Part shown: piece by piece, positions 16,203 through 25,111 of the stretch
Position numbering within the stretch: position 1 is the stretch's first letter
How the letters are laid out: every line of letters starts with the position of its first letter
NCBI GenBank assembly: GCA_022822545.1
Contig: JAJEBE010000027.1
Span: forward strand, 1-64,000
DNA from: Anaerolineae bacterium
Lineage (GTDB): Bacteria > Chloroflexota > Anaerolineae > Aggregatilineales > Phototrophicaceae
Length of the DNA: 64,000 nucleotides
Reading direction: 5' to 3'
Program-made: the position numbers and the translations under genes
The notes under the pieces: model-generated
Told to the model about the DNA's origin: nothing
The model's database searches: none
The model's input: the letters and a program-made list of their open reading frames with translations, nothing else

Positions 16203-17027
16203 ATGCGGACAATAATTTTTCGTGATGATGATACCAGCTATTTCACGACGCCGGGGCGTTTGGAGGCGGTGTATGGGCGGGTATGGGAGGCGGGCTTGCC
16301 GGTTTGTCTGGCGGTGATCCCGGAGGTATTCGGCGATACGCGGGTCTATTGGACCGATGGCAATCCCCATGATCCGGGCATCCCGCCGGCGTATCGCGGG
16401 ACGGAGCGCTCCTACTCGATTTTGGAGAATGCCGAGCTCTGCGCGTTTTTGAACGAGAAGGCGGCGGCCGGCTTGGCCGAGATTTGCCTGCACGGCTATA
16501 CGCATACCTTCTACGAATTCATCACGCACGATCGGCCGTTGATTCGCAAGAAACTGGCTGAGGGCGCTGCGCTGCTGGAGCGGGCCTTCCCGGCGGCAAG
16601 CATCAAGACCTTCGTGCCGCCCTACGACCGGATATCGCCGGCGGCGCTGCGTGAGCTTATCGAGCGCGGTTTCCACATCAGTACAATGTCGCTGAATCTG
16701 GCGCCGCTGCCCGACTTGCCGCAGATTGCCGGTTTCGCCGCCGGGGAAATCCGCCGGGGGCAGGCGCTTTATGTCTGCGATGATTATCTGTTCACGTACA
16801 AGCGCTTGCCGGCGGAGTCGCTGGTCTTGGCGCGGGCGGCGCTGGCGCGGGCGGGGCTGACCATCGTCAGCAATCATTACTGGATGTTTTTTCACCCCTG
16901 GCGGGATACGCCGAATGCGGCGGATATGATGGCCTGGAATGCTTTTCTGGACGAGGTATTGGCGGCGGAAGGACCCGCGGTGATGAGCTTCTCAGGATAT
17001 GCCGGGCGCGCATCCGCCAGTGAATAA
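16203..17027 (+). CDS. Polysaccharide deacetylase-like protein (DUF2334/NodB-fold)
   Basis: 274 residues. The NodB fold removes acetyl groups from sugars or peptidoglycan using a metal held by an aspartate and two histidines. Visible: FRDDDTSYF at residue 6 (the catalytic/metal aspartates), LHGYTH near residue 98 (two histidines spaced as H-x3-H), and VPPYDR near residue 140. No signal peptide or membrane segment, so it is predicted cytoplasmic, unusual for a peptidoglycan deacetylase and more consistent with deacetylation of imported sugars. The next gene starts 69 bp downstream on the same strand. Substrate not readable. Confidence 0.78.
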   Translation: MRTIIFRDDDTSYFTTPGRLEAVYGRVWEAGLPVCLAVIPEVFGDTRVYWTDGNPHDPGIPPAYRGTERSYSILENAELCAFLNEKAAAGLAEICLHGYTHTFYEFITHDRPLIRKKLAEGAALLERAFPAASIKTFVPPYDRISPAALRELIERGFHISTMSLNLAPLPDLPQIAGFAAGEIRRGQALYVCDDYLFTYKRLPAESLVLARAALARAGLTIVSNHYWMFFHPWRDTPNAADMMAWNAFLDEVLAAEGPAVMSFSGYAGRASASE

Positions 17028-17096
17028 AGCGCTGGCGGTCTGGTATACTGGCGGGCATTCTCGCAATTGAAAGCGATGGGCTAGGAAGGAAGAGAG

Positions 17097-18515
17097 ATGG
17101 CCTGCAAGAATTTGATCGGCGGCGAGTGGCGCGGCAGCGATGATGTTTTGGAAGTGCGCTTTCCTTATGACGGCAGCTTGGTCGGCGCGGTATCAATGGC
17201 GAGCGCGGCCGATATGGAGGATGCGATGGCGGCGGCGGTCGCCGGCTTTGAGCAGACGCGGGCGCTGCCGAGTTATCGCCGCTCGGAAATTCTCGAGAAT
17301 ATGGGGCGGCTGCTGCGGGAGCGCTTTGACGAGGTGGTCGAGGCGATGATCCTCGAAGGCGGCAAGAACCACAAGACGGCGGTCGGCGAGACGACGCGGG
17401 CGCTGGAGACCCTGAAGGTCTCGGCGGAAGAAGCGCGGCGCATCGGCGGCGAAGTCTTCAGCATCGACTGGACGGCGGCGGGGGTGAACCGTCAGGGTTT
17501 CACGCGGCGTATGCCGATCGGCGCGGTGCTGGGCATCACGCCCTTTAATTATCCGGTGAATCTGGCTTGCCACAAGATTGGCCCGGCGATCGCGGCGGGC
17601 AACAGCATCATCATCAAGCCGGCGGAGAAGACGCCGCTGTCCTCGGTGATTCTGGCGGAGATCGTGCTGGAAGCGGGCTATCCGCCGCAAGCATTCAGCA
17701 TGCTCAACGCCTGGGGACCGGATACGGAGATGATGGCGCTGGATCCGCGAGTGGCGATGATCAGCTTCACGGGCAGCGCGGCGGTGGGCTGGATGTTGAA
17801 GAGCAAAGCCGGGCAAAAGAAGGTGACGCTGGAGCTGGGGGGCAACGCCGGTGTGATCGTGCATAGCGATGCCGACTTGGCGGATGCGGCCGGGCAGGCG
17901 GCGGCCGGCGGTTTTGCCAATGCCGGGCAGAATTGCATCTCGGTGCAGCGTCTGTTGATACAGCGCGATGTCTTTGAGGATTTTGCCGATCTGTTCGTGG
18001 ACGAGGTGCGGGCGCTGAAGGTGGGCGATCCGCGCGATCCCGAAGTGGATATCGGTCCCATGATCAGCGAGCGGGATGCCGAGCGGGCGGAGGCCTGGGT
18101 GCGGGAGGCGCAGCAGGCGGGCGCGTCCCTGCTTTATGGCGGCGCGCGAGAAGGCACGATGTTCCCGCCGACGGTGATGACGGAGACGGCGCCGGAGATG
18201 CGGGTGAATTGCGAGGAGGTCTTCGCGCCGGTGGTGACGCTGAGCGCGTATGATGCCTGGGATGAAGCGGTGGCGACGATCAACGACAGTCCCTACGGCT
18301 TGCAGGCGGGCGTCTTCACGAATGATGTCAAGCGGATCATGGATGCCTGGGAGCGGATAGAAGTCGGCGGCTTGCAGGTGAATGGCGTCTCGACCTTTCG
18401 CGTCGATCACATGCCCTACGGCGGCATCAAGGCGTCGGGCTATGGGCGCGAGGGGATCAAATACGCGATTGAGGATATGACGGATTTGAAGCTGATGGTG
18501 GTGAACTTGGGGTAG
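17097..18515 (+). CDS. NAD(P)-dependent aldehyde dehydrogenase
   Basis: 472 residues, usual ALDH length. It oxidises an aldehyde to the acid (or acyl-CoA). In order: PFNYPVNLACHKIGPAIAAGN near residue 142, KPAEKTP, FTGSAAVGW near residue 222, the general base LELGGNAG near residue 247, the nucleophile GQNCISVQR near residue 280, and EEVFAPVV near residue 376. LGGNA in place of the common LGGKS/LGGSD resembles glyceraldehyde- and lactaldehyde-type and methylmalonate-semialdehyde-type branches. The ATG at 17097 follows AGGAAGGAAGAG. Followed 72 bp later by a sugar-isomerase-like gene, with a family B repeat between. Confidence 0.9.
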   Translation: MACKNLIGGEWRGSDDVLEVRFPYDGSLVGAVSMASAADMEDAMAAAVAGFEQTRALPSYRRSEILENMGRLLRERFDEVVEAMILEGGKNHKTAVGETTRALETLKVSAEEARRIGGEVFSIDWTAAGVNRQGFTRRMPIGAVLGITPFNYPVNLACHKIGPAIAAGNSIIIKPAEKTPLSSVILAEIVLEAGYPPQAFSMLNAWGPDTEMMALDPRVAMISFTGSAAVGWMLKSKAGQKKVTLELGGNAGVIVHSDADLADAAGQAAAGGFANAGQNCISVQRLLIQRDVFEDFADLFVDEVRALKVGDPRDPEVDIGPMISERDAERAEAWVREAQQAGASLLYGGAREGTMFPPTVMTETAPEMRVNCEEVFAPVVTLSAYDAWDEAVATINDSPYGLQAGVFTNDVKRIMDAWERIEVGGLQVNGVSTFRVDHMPYGGIKASGYGREGIKYAIEDMTDLKLMVVNLG

Positions 18516-18540
18516 CTCTTTAACGTATAGGCACAGCATC

Positions 18541-18577
18541 GTTGACCACAAAGACACAAAGACACGACGAACACAGA
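18541..18577. repeat. Family B repeat between aldehyde dehydrogenase and isomerase-like gene
   Basis: GTTGACCACAAAGACACAAA followed by GACACGACGAACACAG. It occupies most of the 72-bp spacer and supplies the leader of the next gene, which has no clear ribosome site. Confidence 0.5.
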
Positions 18578-18587
18578 AAAGTTGACT

Positions 18588-19955
18588 ATGACGTACATGT
18601 ATCCGACTCACATGTATCCACCTGACATAAGCATCGGCTTCGTGCCTATCGCTCGGCCGACATTTGATTTGGGCCTGGCGCGCGATGTGACGGCGCGGGT
18701 TTATCAGCGCATCTGCGCTATCCAATACGATGTGGTTGGCTCGCAGGACCTGGTCATGGACGCCAAAGCGGTCGAGGCGCGGATCGCCGAACTGGCGGCG
18801 GCTGATGTGGACATGGTCTTGCTGTTGCAGGCGTCCTTCGCCGACAGCACGATGGTTCTGGAACTGGCGCAGGCGGTTGATGTTCCGCTGCTGCTCTGGG
18901 CGCTGCCCGAGGCGCAGGTGGGCGGCCGGCTGCGCATCAACTCCTTCTGCGGCATCAACCTGGCGGGTCATGGCTTGCGGCGGGCCGGCATCAGCTACGA
19001 CTATATCTATGCCGAGCCGGGGGACCGTGCCGCCTCAGACAAGCTTCGCGATTTCGCAAAGGCGGCGGGCATCAAGCGGCGGCTGCATGAAACGCGCATT
19101 GGCCGGCTGGGCGAGCATCCGGACGGCTTCGACACCTGTCGCGTGAACCATGAGGCGCTGAAGTCACAGCTGGGCGTCGAGGTGGCGCAGTTCGAGCTGG
19201 CGCCGTTTTTCGCGCGGGCGCGCGCGGCCGATGCCACAAGAGTAGCGGCGGTTGAGGCGGATTTGGCGGCGCGGCTCGCGAATTATCACGACATGGAAAC
19301 CGATGCCACGAAAGGCACACTTGGCGCTTATGTGGCATTGGATGAACTCGTCAGTGAAGAGAACCTGAGCGGGATGGCGCTGCGCTGCTGGCCCGAGTTT
19401 TTCACCGATCTCGGTTGTTCGGCTTGCGGCGCGATGTCGCTGTTGAGCGATGCGTTTACACCGAGCAGCTGCGAAGCCGATGTCAACGGGACGATCACGC
19501 AATTGATCTTGCAGTGGATCAGCGGAATGCCGACATTTGGCAGCGATATTGTCGCCTTCGACATCGAGGCGGATGAGGCGACCTTGTGGCACTGTGGCTT
19601 GGCGCCGCTTTCGATGGCCGATCCCGAAGCGCAGCCGGAGGCGACGATACATTCCAATCGCGAGAAGCCGCTGCTGATGCAGTTTCCACTGAAGCCTGGG
19701 CGGGTCACGGTCGCGCGTTTGAGCGAGGCGACGGGCGAGTTCCGGCTGGTCATCGGCGGCGGGGAAATGCTTAAAGCGCCACCGGCCTTCACCGGCACGA
19801 GCGGCCGCATCCGCTTTGATTCGGGCGCGGCGGCCGTAATGGATATAATCATGCGCGAGGGATTGGAGCATCATGTCTCGATCGCTTATGGCGATCATCA
19901 GGGCGCGCTGGAAGCGCTGGCGCGGCAATTGCGAATGCCTGTTTTACGCCTGTGA
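18588..19955 (+). CDS. L-fucose/L-arabinose isomerase-like protein
   Basis: About 455 residues. Sugar isomerases of this fold interconvert aldoses and ketoses with a divalent metal. Visible: CEADVNGTITQL near residue 303, the LWHCG histidine near residue 337, and GLEHHVSIAYGDHQGALE near the C-terminus, which together match metal- and substrate-binding segments of the FucI/AraA superfamily. N-terminal Rossmann-like half includes VDMVLLLQASFADSTM and INSFCGINLAGHGLRR. I chose ATG 18588 (TTG 18582 is also in frame; a further ATG lies at 18597). No ribosome site is evident. The protein is shorter than classical FucI (~590) and close to the fucose-isomerase-like family of ABC-linked sugar clusters. 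Confidence 0.78.
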   Translation: MTYMYPTHMYPPDISIGFVPIARPTFDLGLARDVTARVYQRICAIQYDVVGSQDLVMDAKAVEARIAELAAADVDMVLLLQASFADSTMVLELAQAVDVPLLLWALPEAQVGGRLRINSFCGINLAGHGLRRAGISYDYIYAEPGDRAASDKLRDFAKAAGIKRRLHETRIGRLGEHPDGFDTCRVNHEALKSQLGVEVAQFELAPFFARARAADATRVAAVEADLAARLANYHDMETDATKGTLGAYVALDELVSEENLSGMALRCWPEFFTDLGCSACGAMSLLSDAFTPSSCEADVNGTITQLILQWISGMPTFGSDIVAFDIEADEATLWHCGLAPLSMADPEAQPEATIHSNREKPLLMQFPLKPGRVTVARLSEATGEFRLVIGGGEMLKAPPAFTGTSGRIRFDSGAAAVMDIIMREGLEHHVSIAYGDHQGALEALARQLRMPVLRL

Positions 19956-20029
19956 CATTTGGGCGATAATGGCGGGGCGGTCGTGAAGATCGCAGTTTTT
20001 CGTAAATCTGTAGAAGAGGAGAACACAGA

Positions 20030-21325
20030 ATGAAACGCGTTACCACGTTATTCTTGCTCATCGCGCTTCTGCTGTCGCTCGGGGCGGCCGCGCTGGCGCA
20101 AGACATGGTCGAGATCGAATTCATGTGCTATGAGAACGGCAATGAATGTTCGGTTTATGATGACTTGCTTAGCCGCTTCAGTGAAGACAATCCCGGTATC
20201 GCGGTTGCGGTCAATACCGTCCCGTATACCACCGTGCGTGATCAATTGCGCGTGCAAGTCGAGGCCGGTCAAGCGCCGGATATAGCGCGCATCACCGATT
20301 TCGCCGGCATGGCCGGTTTCTACCTGGACCTGCGTCCGCTGATGGAAGATCCGTCATTGATGGAAGATAACTTCCCGGCGGCGATTCTGGAAGCCTTCCG
20401 TACCGATGATGACATGAGCGGTCTTTACGGCTTCCCCGATGCGGCTACTGTCACCGCGCCTTACGTCAACGGGACACTATTTGAGCAGGCTGAGGTCGAT
20501 ATGCCGAGCGATGTCATGGACGAGCCGAGTTGGGAAGATTGGCTGGCGGCTTTGGACGAGGTCGCGAGCGCGACCGGCGTACAGTATTCGATGGCGATCG
20601 ACAACAAGGGCCATCGCTTTGCCGGTCCGGCGATGAGCCTGGGCGCCGACTTTTTCGATGAAGACGGCAACTTCGACCTGGAAGACGACGAAGGCTACCG
20701 CGCCTTTGCCATGATCCTCAAAGACCTGATCGACGCGGGCAAGTCCCCGGCCGAGACCTGGCTGGGCACGAGCCAATACACCGGCGCGCAAGATTACTTC
20801 ATCAATGTCGAGGCGGTGATGTATTTCAGCGGCAGTTGGCAGATCGGTCGCTTCTCGGCTGATATCGGCGATGCCTTTGATTGGATAGTCGTGCCGAATC
20901 CTTACGGGCCCGGCGGCAGCACGGGCGTCGCTGGTGGCGCGGCTCTTGTTGGCTATGCCGCGACGGAACATCCAGATGAAGTGGCCATGGTTATGGAATA
21001 CCTGATGCAGCCGGAAATCTACGGCGAGTTTTCATCGCGGACGCTGGGCATCCCCGGCCACAACGCGGTGGCGGAGATGGGCGTCGACTATCCATCAGCG
21101 ACCCCGGCTGTGGCGGCCGCGTTGAATGGCTTCGCGTCTGAGGTGCCGAAGCTGCAAGATCAGGCGGTGGCGCTGAATCCGCATCCGCTGGCTTTCGCCT
21201 ATTACGATGCGTCGAATACGCGGCTGGCGCAGTACTTCGCCGGCGAGTTGACGCTGGACGAGGCGATGTCGCGCTTGCAGGAGCAACTTGACGAGGCGGC
21301 GGCCAATATGGCGGCTGGCGGCTAG
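20030..21325 (+). CDS. Carbohydrate ABC transporter binding protein (SBP family 1), first of a tandem pair
   Basis: 431 residues with Sec signal MKRVTTLFLLIALLLSLGAAALAQ and no lipobox cysteine. Family 1 extracellular binding proteins deliver oligosaccharides to MalFG-type permeases. Visible: mature start MVEIEFMCYENGNECSVYDDLLSRF, QAPDIARITD, GLYGFPDAATVTAPYVN, PSWEDWLAALDEVA, GSWQIGRF, and VPNPYGPGGSTGVAGGAALVGYA. The cysteine pair in CYENGNEC is shared with the next gene and probably forms a disulfide. The ATG at 20030 follows GAGGAG. It starts a run with a second binding protein and a fused permease; no ATPase gene is nearby. Confidence 0.9.
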   Translation: MKRVTTLFLLIALLLSLGAAALAQDMVEIEFMCYENGNECSVYDDLLSRFSEDNPGIAVAVNTVPYTTVRDQLRVQVEAGQAPDIARITDFAGMAGFYLDLRPLMEDPSLMEDNFPAAILEAFRTDDDMSGLYGFPDAATVTAPYVNGTLFEQAEVDMPSDVMDEPSWEDWLAALDEVASATGVQYSMAIDNKGHRFAGPAMSLGADFFDEDGNFDLEDDEGYRAFAMILKDLIDAGKSPAETWLGTSQYTGAQDYFINVEAVMYFSGSWQIGRFSADIGDAFDWIVVPNPYGPGGSTGVAGGAALVGYAATEHPDEVAMVMEYLMQPEIYGEFSSRTLGIPGHNAVAEMGVDYPSATPAVAAALNGFASEVPKLQDQAVALNPHPLAFAYYDASNTRLAQYFAGELTLDEAMSRLQEQLDEAAANMAAGG

Positions 21326-21395
21326 GGCGAGCTTGAGCAGAACGCGGGGCAACCTTCTTGCGGGCTTGCCCCTGCGTTGGAGCAGTTGTGACATG

Positions 21396-21430
21396 TGGGC
21401 GGCTCACAGAGTCGCCCCTGCAAGGCTTGT
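21396..21430. repeat. Family A repeat arm between the two binding-protein genes
   Basis: GGGCGGCTCACAGAGTCGCCCC followed by TGCAAGGCTTG. It shares the CTCACAGAGTCGCCCCT core and the CAAGGCTTG tail with the copy at 43812-43848, 22 kb away. Confidence 0.7.
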
Positions 21431-21465
21431 CCGGCGCTCCATTTGGAATAGCTGGCGGAGGAAAG

Positions 21466-22749
21466 ATGAAAAGGCCGTTTTTCTTTATTTTGCCCATTGT
21501 CATGAGCATGGCGATCTTGGCGTCAACAGCGGCGCAAGGGCCGGCGGCGCTGCGTTTTCTGTGTTTTCAAGACCGCAACGAGTGTGATGTTTATGCCGAT
21601 TTGCTGGCGCGTTTCTCGGAAGAGAATCCTGATATCAGCATCGCCGTGGAAGTGGTCGCCGAGTCCGAGATTCATCAAAGGCTTGCGGCAGAAGTGGAAG
21701 CGGGCGCGCCGCCGGATTTCGCGCGAGTAAGTGACCTGGATGTCTTGGAAGGGCGCTATCTCAATTTGCGTCCGCTGCTGCCCGATCCGGAATACTTATA
21801 CCAGAGCTTTCCCGACGAAATAATCTTCCGTTCCATGAGCAGCTATTTTCAGGATATCGGCCTCTACGGCTATCCTGACGCGGCAAAGGTGGTCGCGCCC
21901 TTTGTCAACCTGTCCCGTTTTGAAGAGGCGGGGGCGCTCATTCCCGGCGCTGGCGAGGAAGTTGCCAGTTGGGATGATTGGCTGGCTGCGCTGGACGAGG
22001 TCGTGAGGACTACGGAGGCTGCTTACGCGCTGTCGGTGGACAACAAAGATCATCGCCTGGTGGGTCCAGCAATGAGCTTGGGCGCGGATTACTACAACAA
22101 TGGATTGAGCTCGGCCGATCTTGACGGCTTGCGTGATTTTTTAGTGATCCTCACTGAGCTAATGGAAGACGGCAAGACGCCGACTGATACCCTGCTCGGC
22201 ACAGGCAAATCGCAGGAATACTTCGTCCGCGGCGAAGCGCTAATGTACATCTGCGGCAGTTGGAAAGTAGAAGAAGTGGCGGCCCAGGTCGGCGATGCAT
22301 TCGAATGGGCAATCGTGCCCAACCCGGCCGGGGCGGGCGGTAGCACCGGTGTTGCCCAATTAACTGGACTTGTGGCTCTTGCCGGGACAACACAGCCGCA
22401 AGCGGTCGCCAAGGTTTTCGAATATCTCTCGGGGCCGGTGGTATCCACTGAGTTTGCGGCGCGGACGCTCACCATCCCCATAAACGAGAGCATCGCTCTT
22501 CGCGCTATCGACTATGATACGGAGGATCCTGTTGTCGCTGCGGCGCTGAGCAGCTTCGCCCGGGAAGTGCCGAGGCTTCAGACTCAGGCGATAGCGCTGG
22601 ACTTGGATCCTTTGGCGCCCGTCTACTATGAAGCGTCAAATACTTATCTGCGGCAGTATTTCGCCGGCGAGTTGACGCTGGAAGAGGCGCTTTCGCGCTT
22701 GCAGGAAGCAATTGCCGCAGCGGAAGATAATATGTATGCCGAGGGATAG
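21466..22749 (+). CDS. Carbohydrate ABC transporter binding protein, second of a tandem pair
   Basis: 427 residues, a clear paralogue of the preceding gene. I chose ATG 21466 (GGAGGAAAG just upstream; signal MKRPFFFILPIVMSMAILASTAAQ); a longer in-frame extension would be coded by a repeat. Shared blocks: CFQDRNECDVYADLLARFSEENPDI, APPDFARVSD, GLYGYPDAAKVVAPFVN, SWDDWLAALDEV, SVDNKDHRLVGPAMSLGADY, VPNPAGAGGSTGVAQL, QYFAGELTLEEALSRLQE. The N-terminal cysteine pair is kept. Divergence elsewhere suggests two ligands for one permease. It lacks the extra negatively charged loop (EDGNFDLEDDEGY) seen in copy one. Confidence 0.9.
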   Translation: MKRPFFFILPIVMSMAILASTAAQGPAALRFLCFQDRNECDVYADLLARFSEENPDISIAVEVVAESEIHQRLAAEVEAGAPPDFARVSDLDVLEGRYLNLRPLLPDPEYLYQSFPDEIIFRSMSSYFQDIGLYGYPDAAKVVAPFVNLSRFEEAGALIPGAGEEVASWDDWLAALDEVVRTTEAAYALSVDNKDHRLVGPAMSLGADYYNNGLSSADLDGLRDFLVILTELMEDGKTPTDTLLGTGKSQEYFVRGEALMYICGSWKVEEVAAQVGDAFEWAIVPNPAGAGGSTGVAQLTGLVALAGTTQPQAVAKVFEYLSGPVVSTEFAARTLTIPINESIALRAIDYDTEDPVVAAALSSFAREVPRLQTQAIALDLDPLAPVYYEASNTYLRQYFAGELTLEEALSRLQEAIAAAEDNMYAEG

Positions 22750-22859
22750 TTCTCTCATCGCCAAACACCCTGCCTTATATGGACAGAGAGGTTTTGCGTC
22801 TCAGCCGGTGAAAGCTTGCTTTACAGTGGTGGTGAACTCAGGGCGCAATTGGCAGTATC

Positions 22860-24980
22860 ATGAACCGACTCATCGAAAGTTTCGTCAGCGTATTTGACGG
22901 GCTGTTCAACCGCATACAACAATTCACTGGCGTGACGGGTATGGCTTATGTCTTCGTCGCGCCGAATATGCTTGTTTTTTCTGTCTTTGTGCTTTTCCCC
23001 ATGCTCTTCAACTTCGTCTACACCTTCACCGGCAGCGACAAACTCTTCCTCAATCAGCGGCCCTACGTCGGCGCGGCCAATCTGGAGCGGCTCTTCGACT
23101 GCGGTGATTTCCTGCGGCCGGCCACCTGCGATGAGGATTTGTTTGCGTCGGCGGTTTTGAATACGGCCGGCTTTGTCGTCACGCAAGTGGCGGTGATGAT
23201 CGGCGTGTCGCTGATGACGGCGGTGGTGCTGAACGGGAAGATACGGGCGCGCGGTTTTTTCCGCAGCGTCTTCTTTTATCCGGTCCTGCTTTCGCCGATT
23301 GTGGTGGCGCTGATCTGGCGCTGGATGCTGCAGGAGAATGGCTTGTTCAACGCTGTTATTGTCAGCTTGGGCGGGGAAAAACTGCGCTTCCTGACCGACC
23401 GCAACTGGGCGCGCTTCTGGGTGGTGATGGTCAGCGTTTGGTCGCTGATGGGCTTTTACACGTTGATCTTGCTGGCGGGTTTGCAGGCGATCCCGGCTGA
23501 TCTATACGAAGCGGCGGCGATTGATGGGGCGAGCAGTTGGCGCGCCTTCCGTTCGATCACGCTGCCATTGCTGGCGCCGACGATGCTGGTGGTCATCGTT
23601 TTGTCGACGATACGGGCGGTGCAGATCTTTGATGTGGTCTTCGCCTTCACCGGCGGCGGCCCGGGCTCGGCGACCTTGTATGTCGTGCATTACATCTACA
23701 ACAACGGTTTCGCCAGCCCCTTCCGCGAGTATGGCTTGGCGGCGGCGACCTCGCTGGTGATGGCGGCGGTGCTGATCGTGCTGACGGTGATTCAGATCCG
23801 CGTGCAGGGCACGGGCCTGGAAGAGGAGGAAGAAGGCAAGGCCAAGGGTCTCCCCTTGCCGGACGCCGGTGGCCTGCGCGATGGCTTGACGCGCGCCTTC
23901 AATCCCGTCTTCGAGTTGTTGCAAGCGGCGATTGACGCTGTGGGCAATGTGCTGGGCTGGCTCTTCAGCACGGCGCGGCGCCGCGCTTTCTTCACCTATG
24001 GTTATCTGCTGCTGGGTGTGGTCGTGATGTTCGGCCCGGTGCTTTGGCTGGTGATGTCCTCCTTCAAAAGCTCGGGCGATATTCATCGCTTTCCGCCGCG
24101 CTTCCTGCCTTATCATCAGGAATTGGCGGAAGTCCCCGGTTATGATAAGCCGCTGCCGGTATATAACGTGCGCCTCGAAGACGGGTCGCCGGCGCAGCTC
24201 GCGCAGATACGGCGCGTCGGCCTGGAGGCGCAGATGATCAACCCGGCCGACCCGGAAGCGGCTGTCATCAAGGTCAAGCTGAACGAGCGCGAGCCGATCG
24301 AGAGTGTGCGCTTCAGCTTCGATAATTACGCGCGGGGCGTCGAGAGTTTCAACTTCTGGCGCTATCTGGCGAACAGCGTGACGGTGACGGCGGCGGCGAC
24401 GATCCTGACGCTCTTCGTCAACAGCATGGCGGCTTTTGCGCTGAGCAAGTATCGCTTCCGCGGGCGGGGTGTCATTTTCATGCTGATCATCAGCACGCTG
24501 ATGGTGCCGCTGTCGGTGATCCTGGTGCCGGCTTTTCTGCTCATCACGGCGCTGGGCTGGAATAATCAATTGATCGGCATCATCATCCCGACGATTGGCA
24601 CGCCGACGGGCGTCTTCTTGCTGCGGCAATATATGCTGACGATCCCGGACGAATTGCTGGATTCGGCGCGGATTGACGGGGCGAGCGAGTGGCGGATTTA
24701 CTGGCAGGTGATCTTGCCGCTGGCGGCGCCGGCGCTGGCGGTGCTGGCGATATTCTCGACGATTTGGCGCTGGAATGATTTTCTCTGGCCCAAGATCGTG
24801 ATGACGCGCGATGAGATGTTCACGCTGCAAGTCGGGCTGGAGACCTTCCAGGGCGATTTGACCATGCAGTGGGATTTGATTTTGGCGATGACGGTCTTGA
24901 CGGCGCTGCCGATCACATTTGTCTTTGGCTTCTTGCAGAAGTACATCACGACCGGCATCGCGACTACGGGCATGAAGTAG
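22860..24980 (+). CDS. Fused carbohydrate ABC permease (MalF-MalG in one chain)
   Basis: 706 residues holding two complete MalF/MalG-type permease domains that are normally separate proteins. Domain 1 (residues ~1-320) ends with the EAA loop EAAAIDGASSWRAFRSITLP near 220 and continues to IQIRVQGTGLEEEEEGK. A linker of about 60 residues follows. Domain 2 (~375-706) has the second EAA loop DSARIDGASEWRIYWQVILP near 600. Between its first and second membrane segments sits a hydrophilic insert of about 100 residues (RFPPRFLPYHQELAEVPGYD... to ESFNFWRYL), on the outer face by topology. No stop or frameshift interrupts it. It follows the two binding-protein genes by 110 bp; its ATPase must be encoded elsewhere. 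Confidence 0.9.
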   Translation: MNRLIESFVSVFDGLFNRIQQFTGVTGMAYVFVAPNMLVFSVFVLFPMLFNFVYTFTGSDKLFLNQRPYVGAANLERLFDCGDFLRPATCDEDLFASAVLNTAGFVVTQVAVMIGVSLMTAVVLNGKIRARGFFRSVFFYPVLLSPIVVALIWRWMLQENGLFNAVIVSLGGEKLRFLTDRNWARFWVVMVSVWSLMGFYTLILLAGLQAIPADLYEAAAIDGASSWRAFRSITLPLLAPTMLVVIVLSTIRAVQIFDVVFAFTGGGPGSATLYVVHYIYNNGFASPFREYGLAAATSLVMAAVLIVLTVIQIRVQGTGLEEEEEGKAKGLPLPDAGGLRDGLTRAFNPVFELLQAAIDAVGNVLGWLFSTARRRAFFTYGYLLLGVVVMFGPVLWLVMSSFKSSGDIHRFPPRFLPYHQELAEVPGYDKPLPVYNVRLEDGSPAQLAQIRRVGLEAQMINPADPEAAVIKVKLNEREPIESVRFSFDNYARGVESFNFWRYLANSVTVTAAATILTLFVNSMAAFALSKYRFRGRGVIFMLIISTLMVPLSVILVPAFLLITALGWNNQLIGIIIPTIGTPTGVFLLRQYMLTIPDELLDSARIDGASEWRIYWQVILPLAAPALAVLAIFSTIWRWNDFLWPKIVMTRDEMFTLQVGLETFQGDLTMQWDLILAMTVLTALPITFVFGFLQKYITTGIATTGMK

Positions 24981-25021
24981 ACTGAGGGTATTCATCACAC
25001 ATAAGCGCCGCAAAAGGGCAG

Positions 25022-25111
25022 ACATGTAGGGGCGATATATCATATCGCCCGTCGATATTATGGCGAACATTTGAGGCGGTTCATTGAGTCGCCCGCAGTT
25101 TATTACAGGGC
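25022..25111. repeat. Family A repeat running into the GH4 start
   Basis: TGTAGGGGCGATATATCATATCGCCC-type left stem, then GAGGCGGTTCATTGAGTCGCCC and TTACAGGGCTTG. The last bases supply both the AGGG and the TTG used as the likely start of the GH4 gene at 25112. Confidence 0.7.

Noticed and set aside
17193-18971. 592-codon minus-strand ORF antisense to the aldehyde dehydrogenase
   Set aside because: Same shadow pattern; crosses the gap into the isomerase gene without any signals.
23502-25070. Long minus-strand ORF (522 codons) antisense to the fused permease
   Set aside because: Arg/Asp/Gln/His-rich product with no domain or ribosome site; a typical shadow of a GC-rich coding strand. The sense frame is an unmistakable permease.
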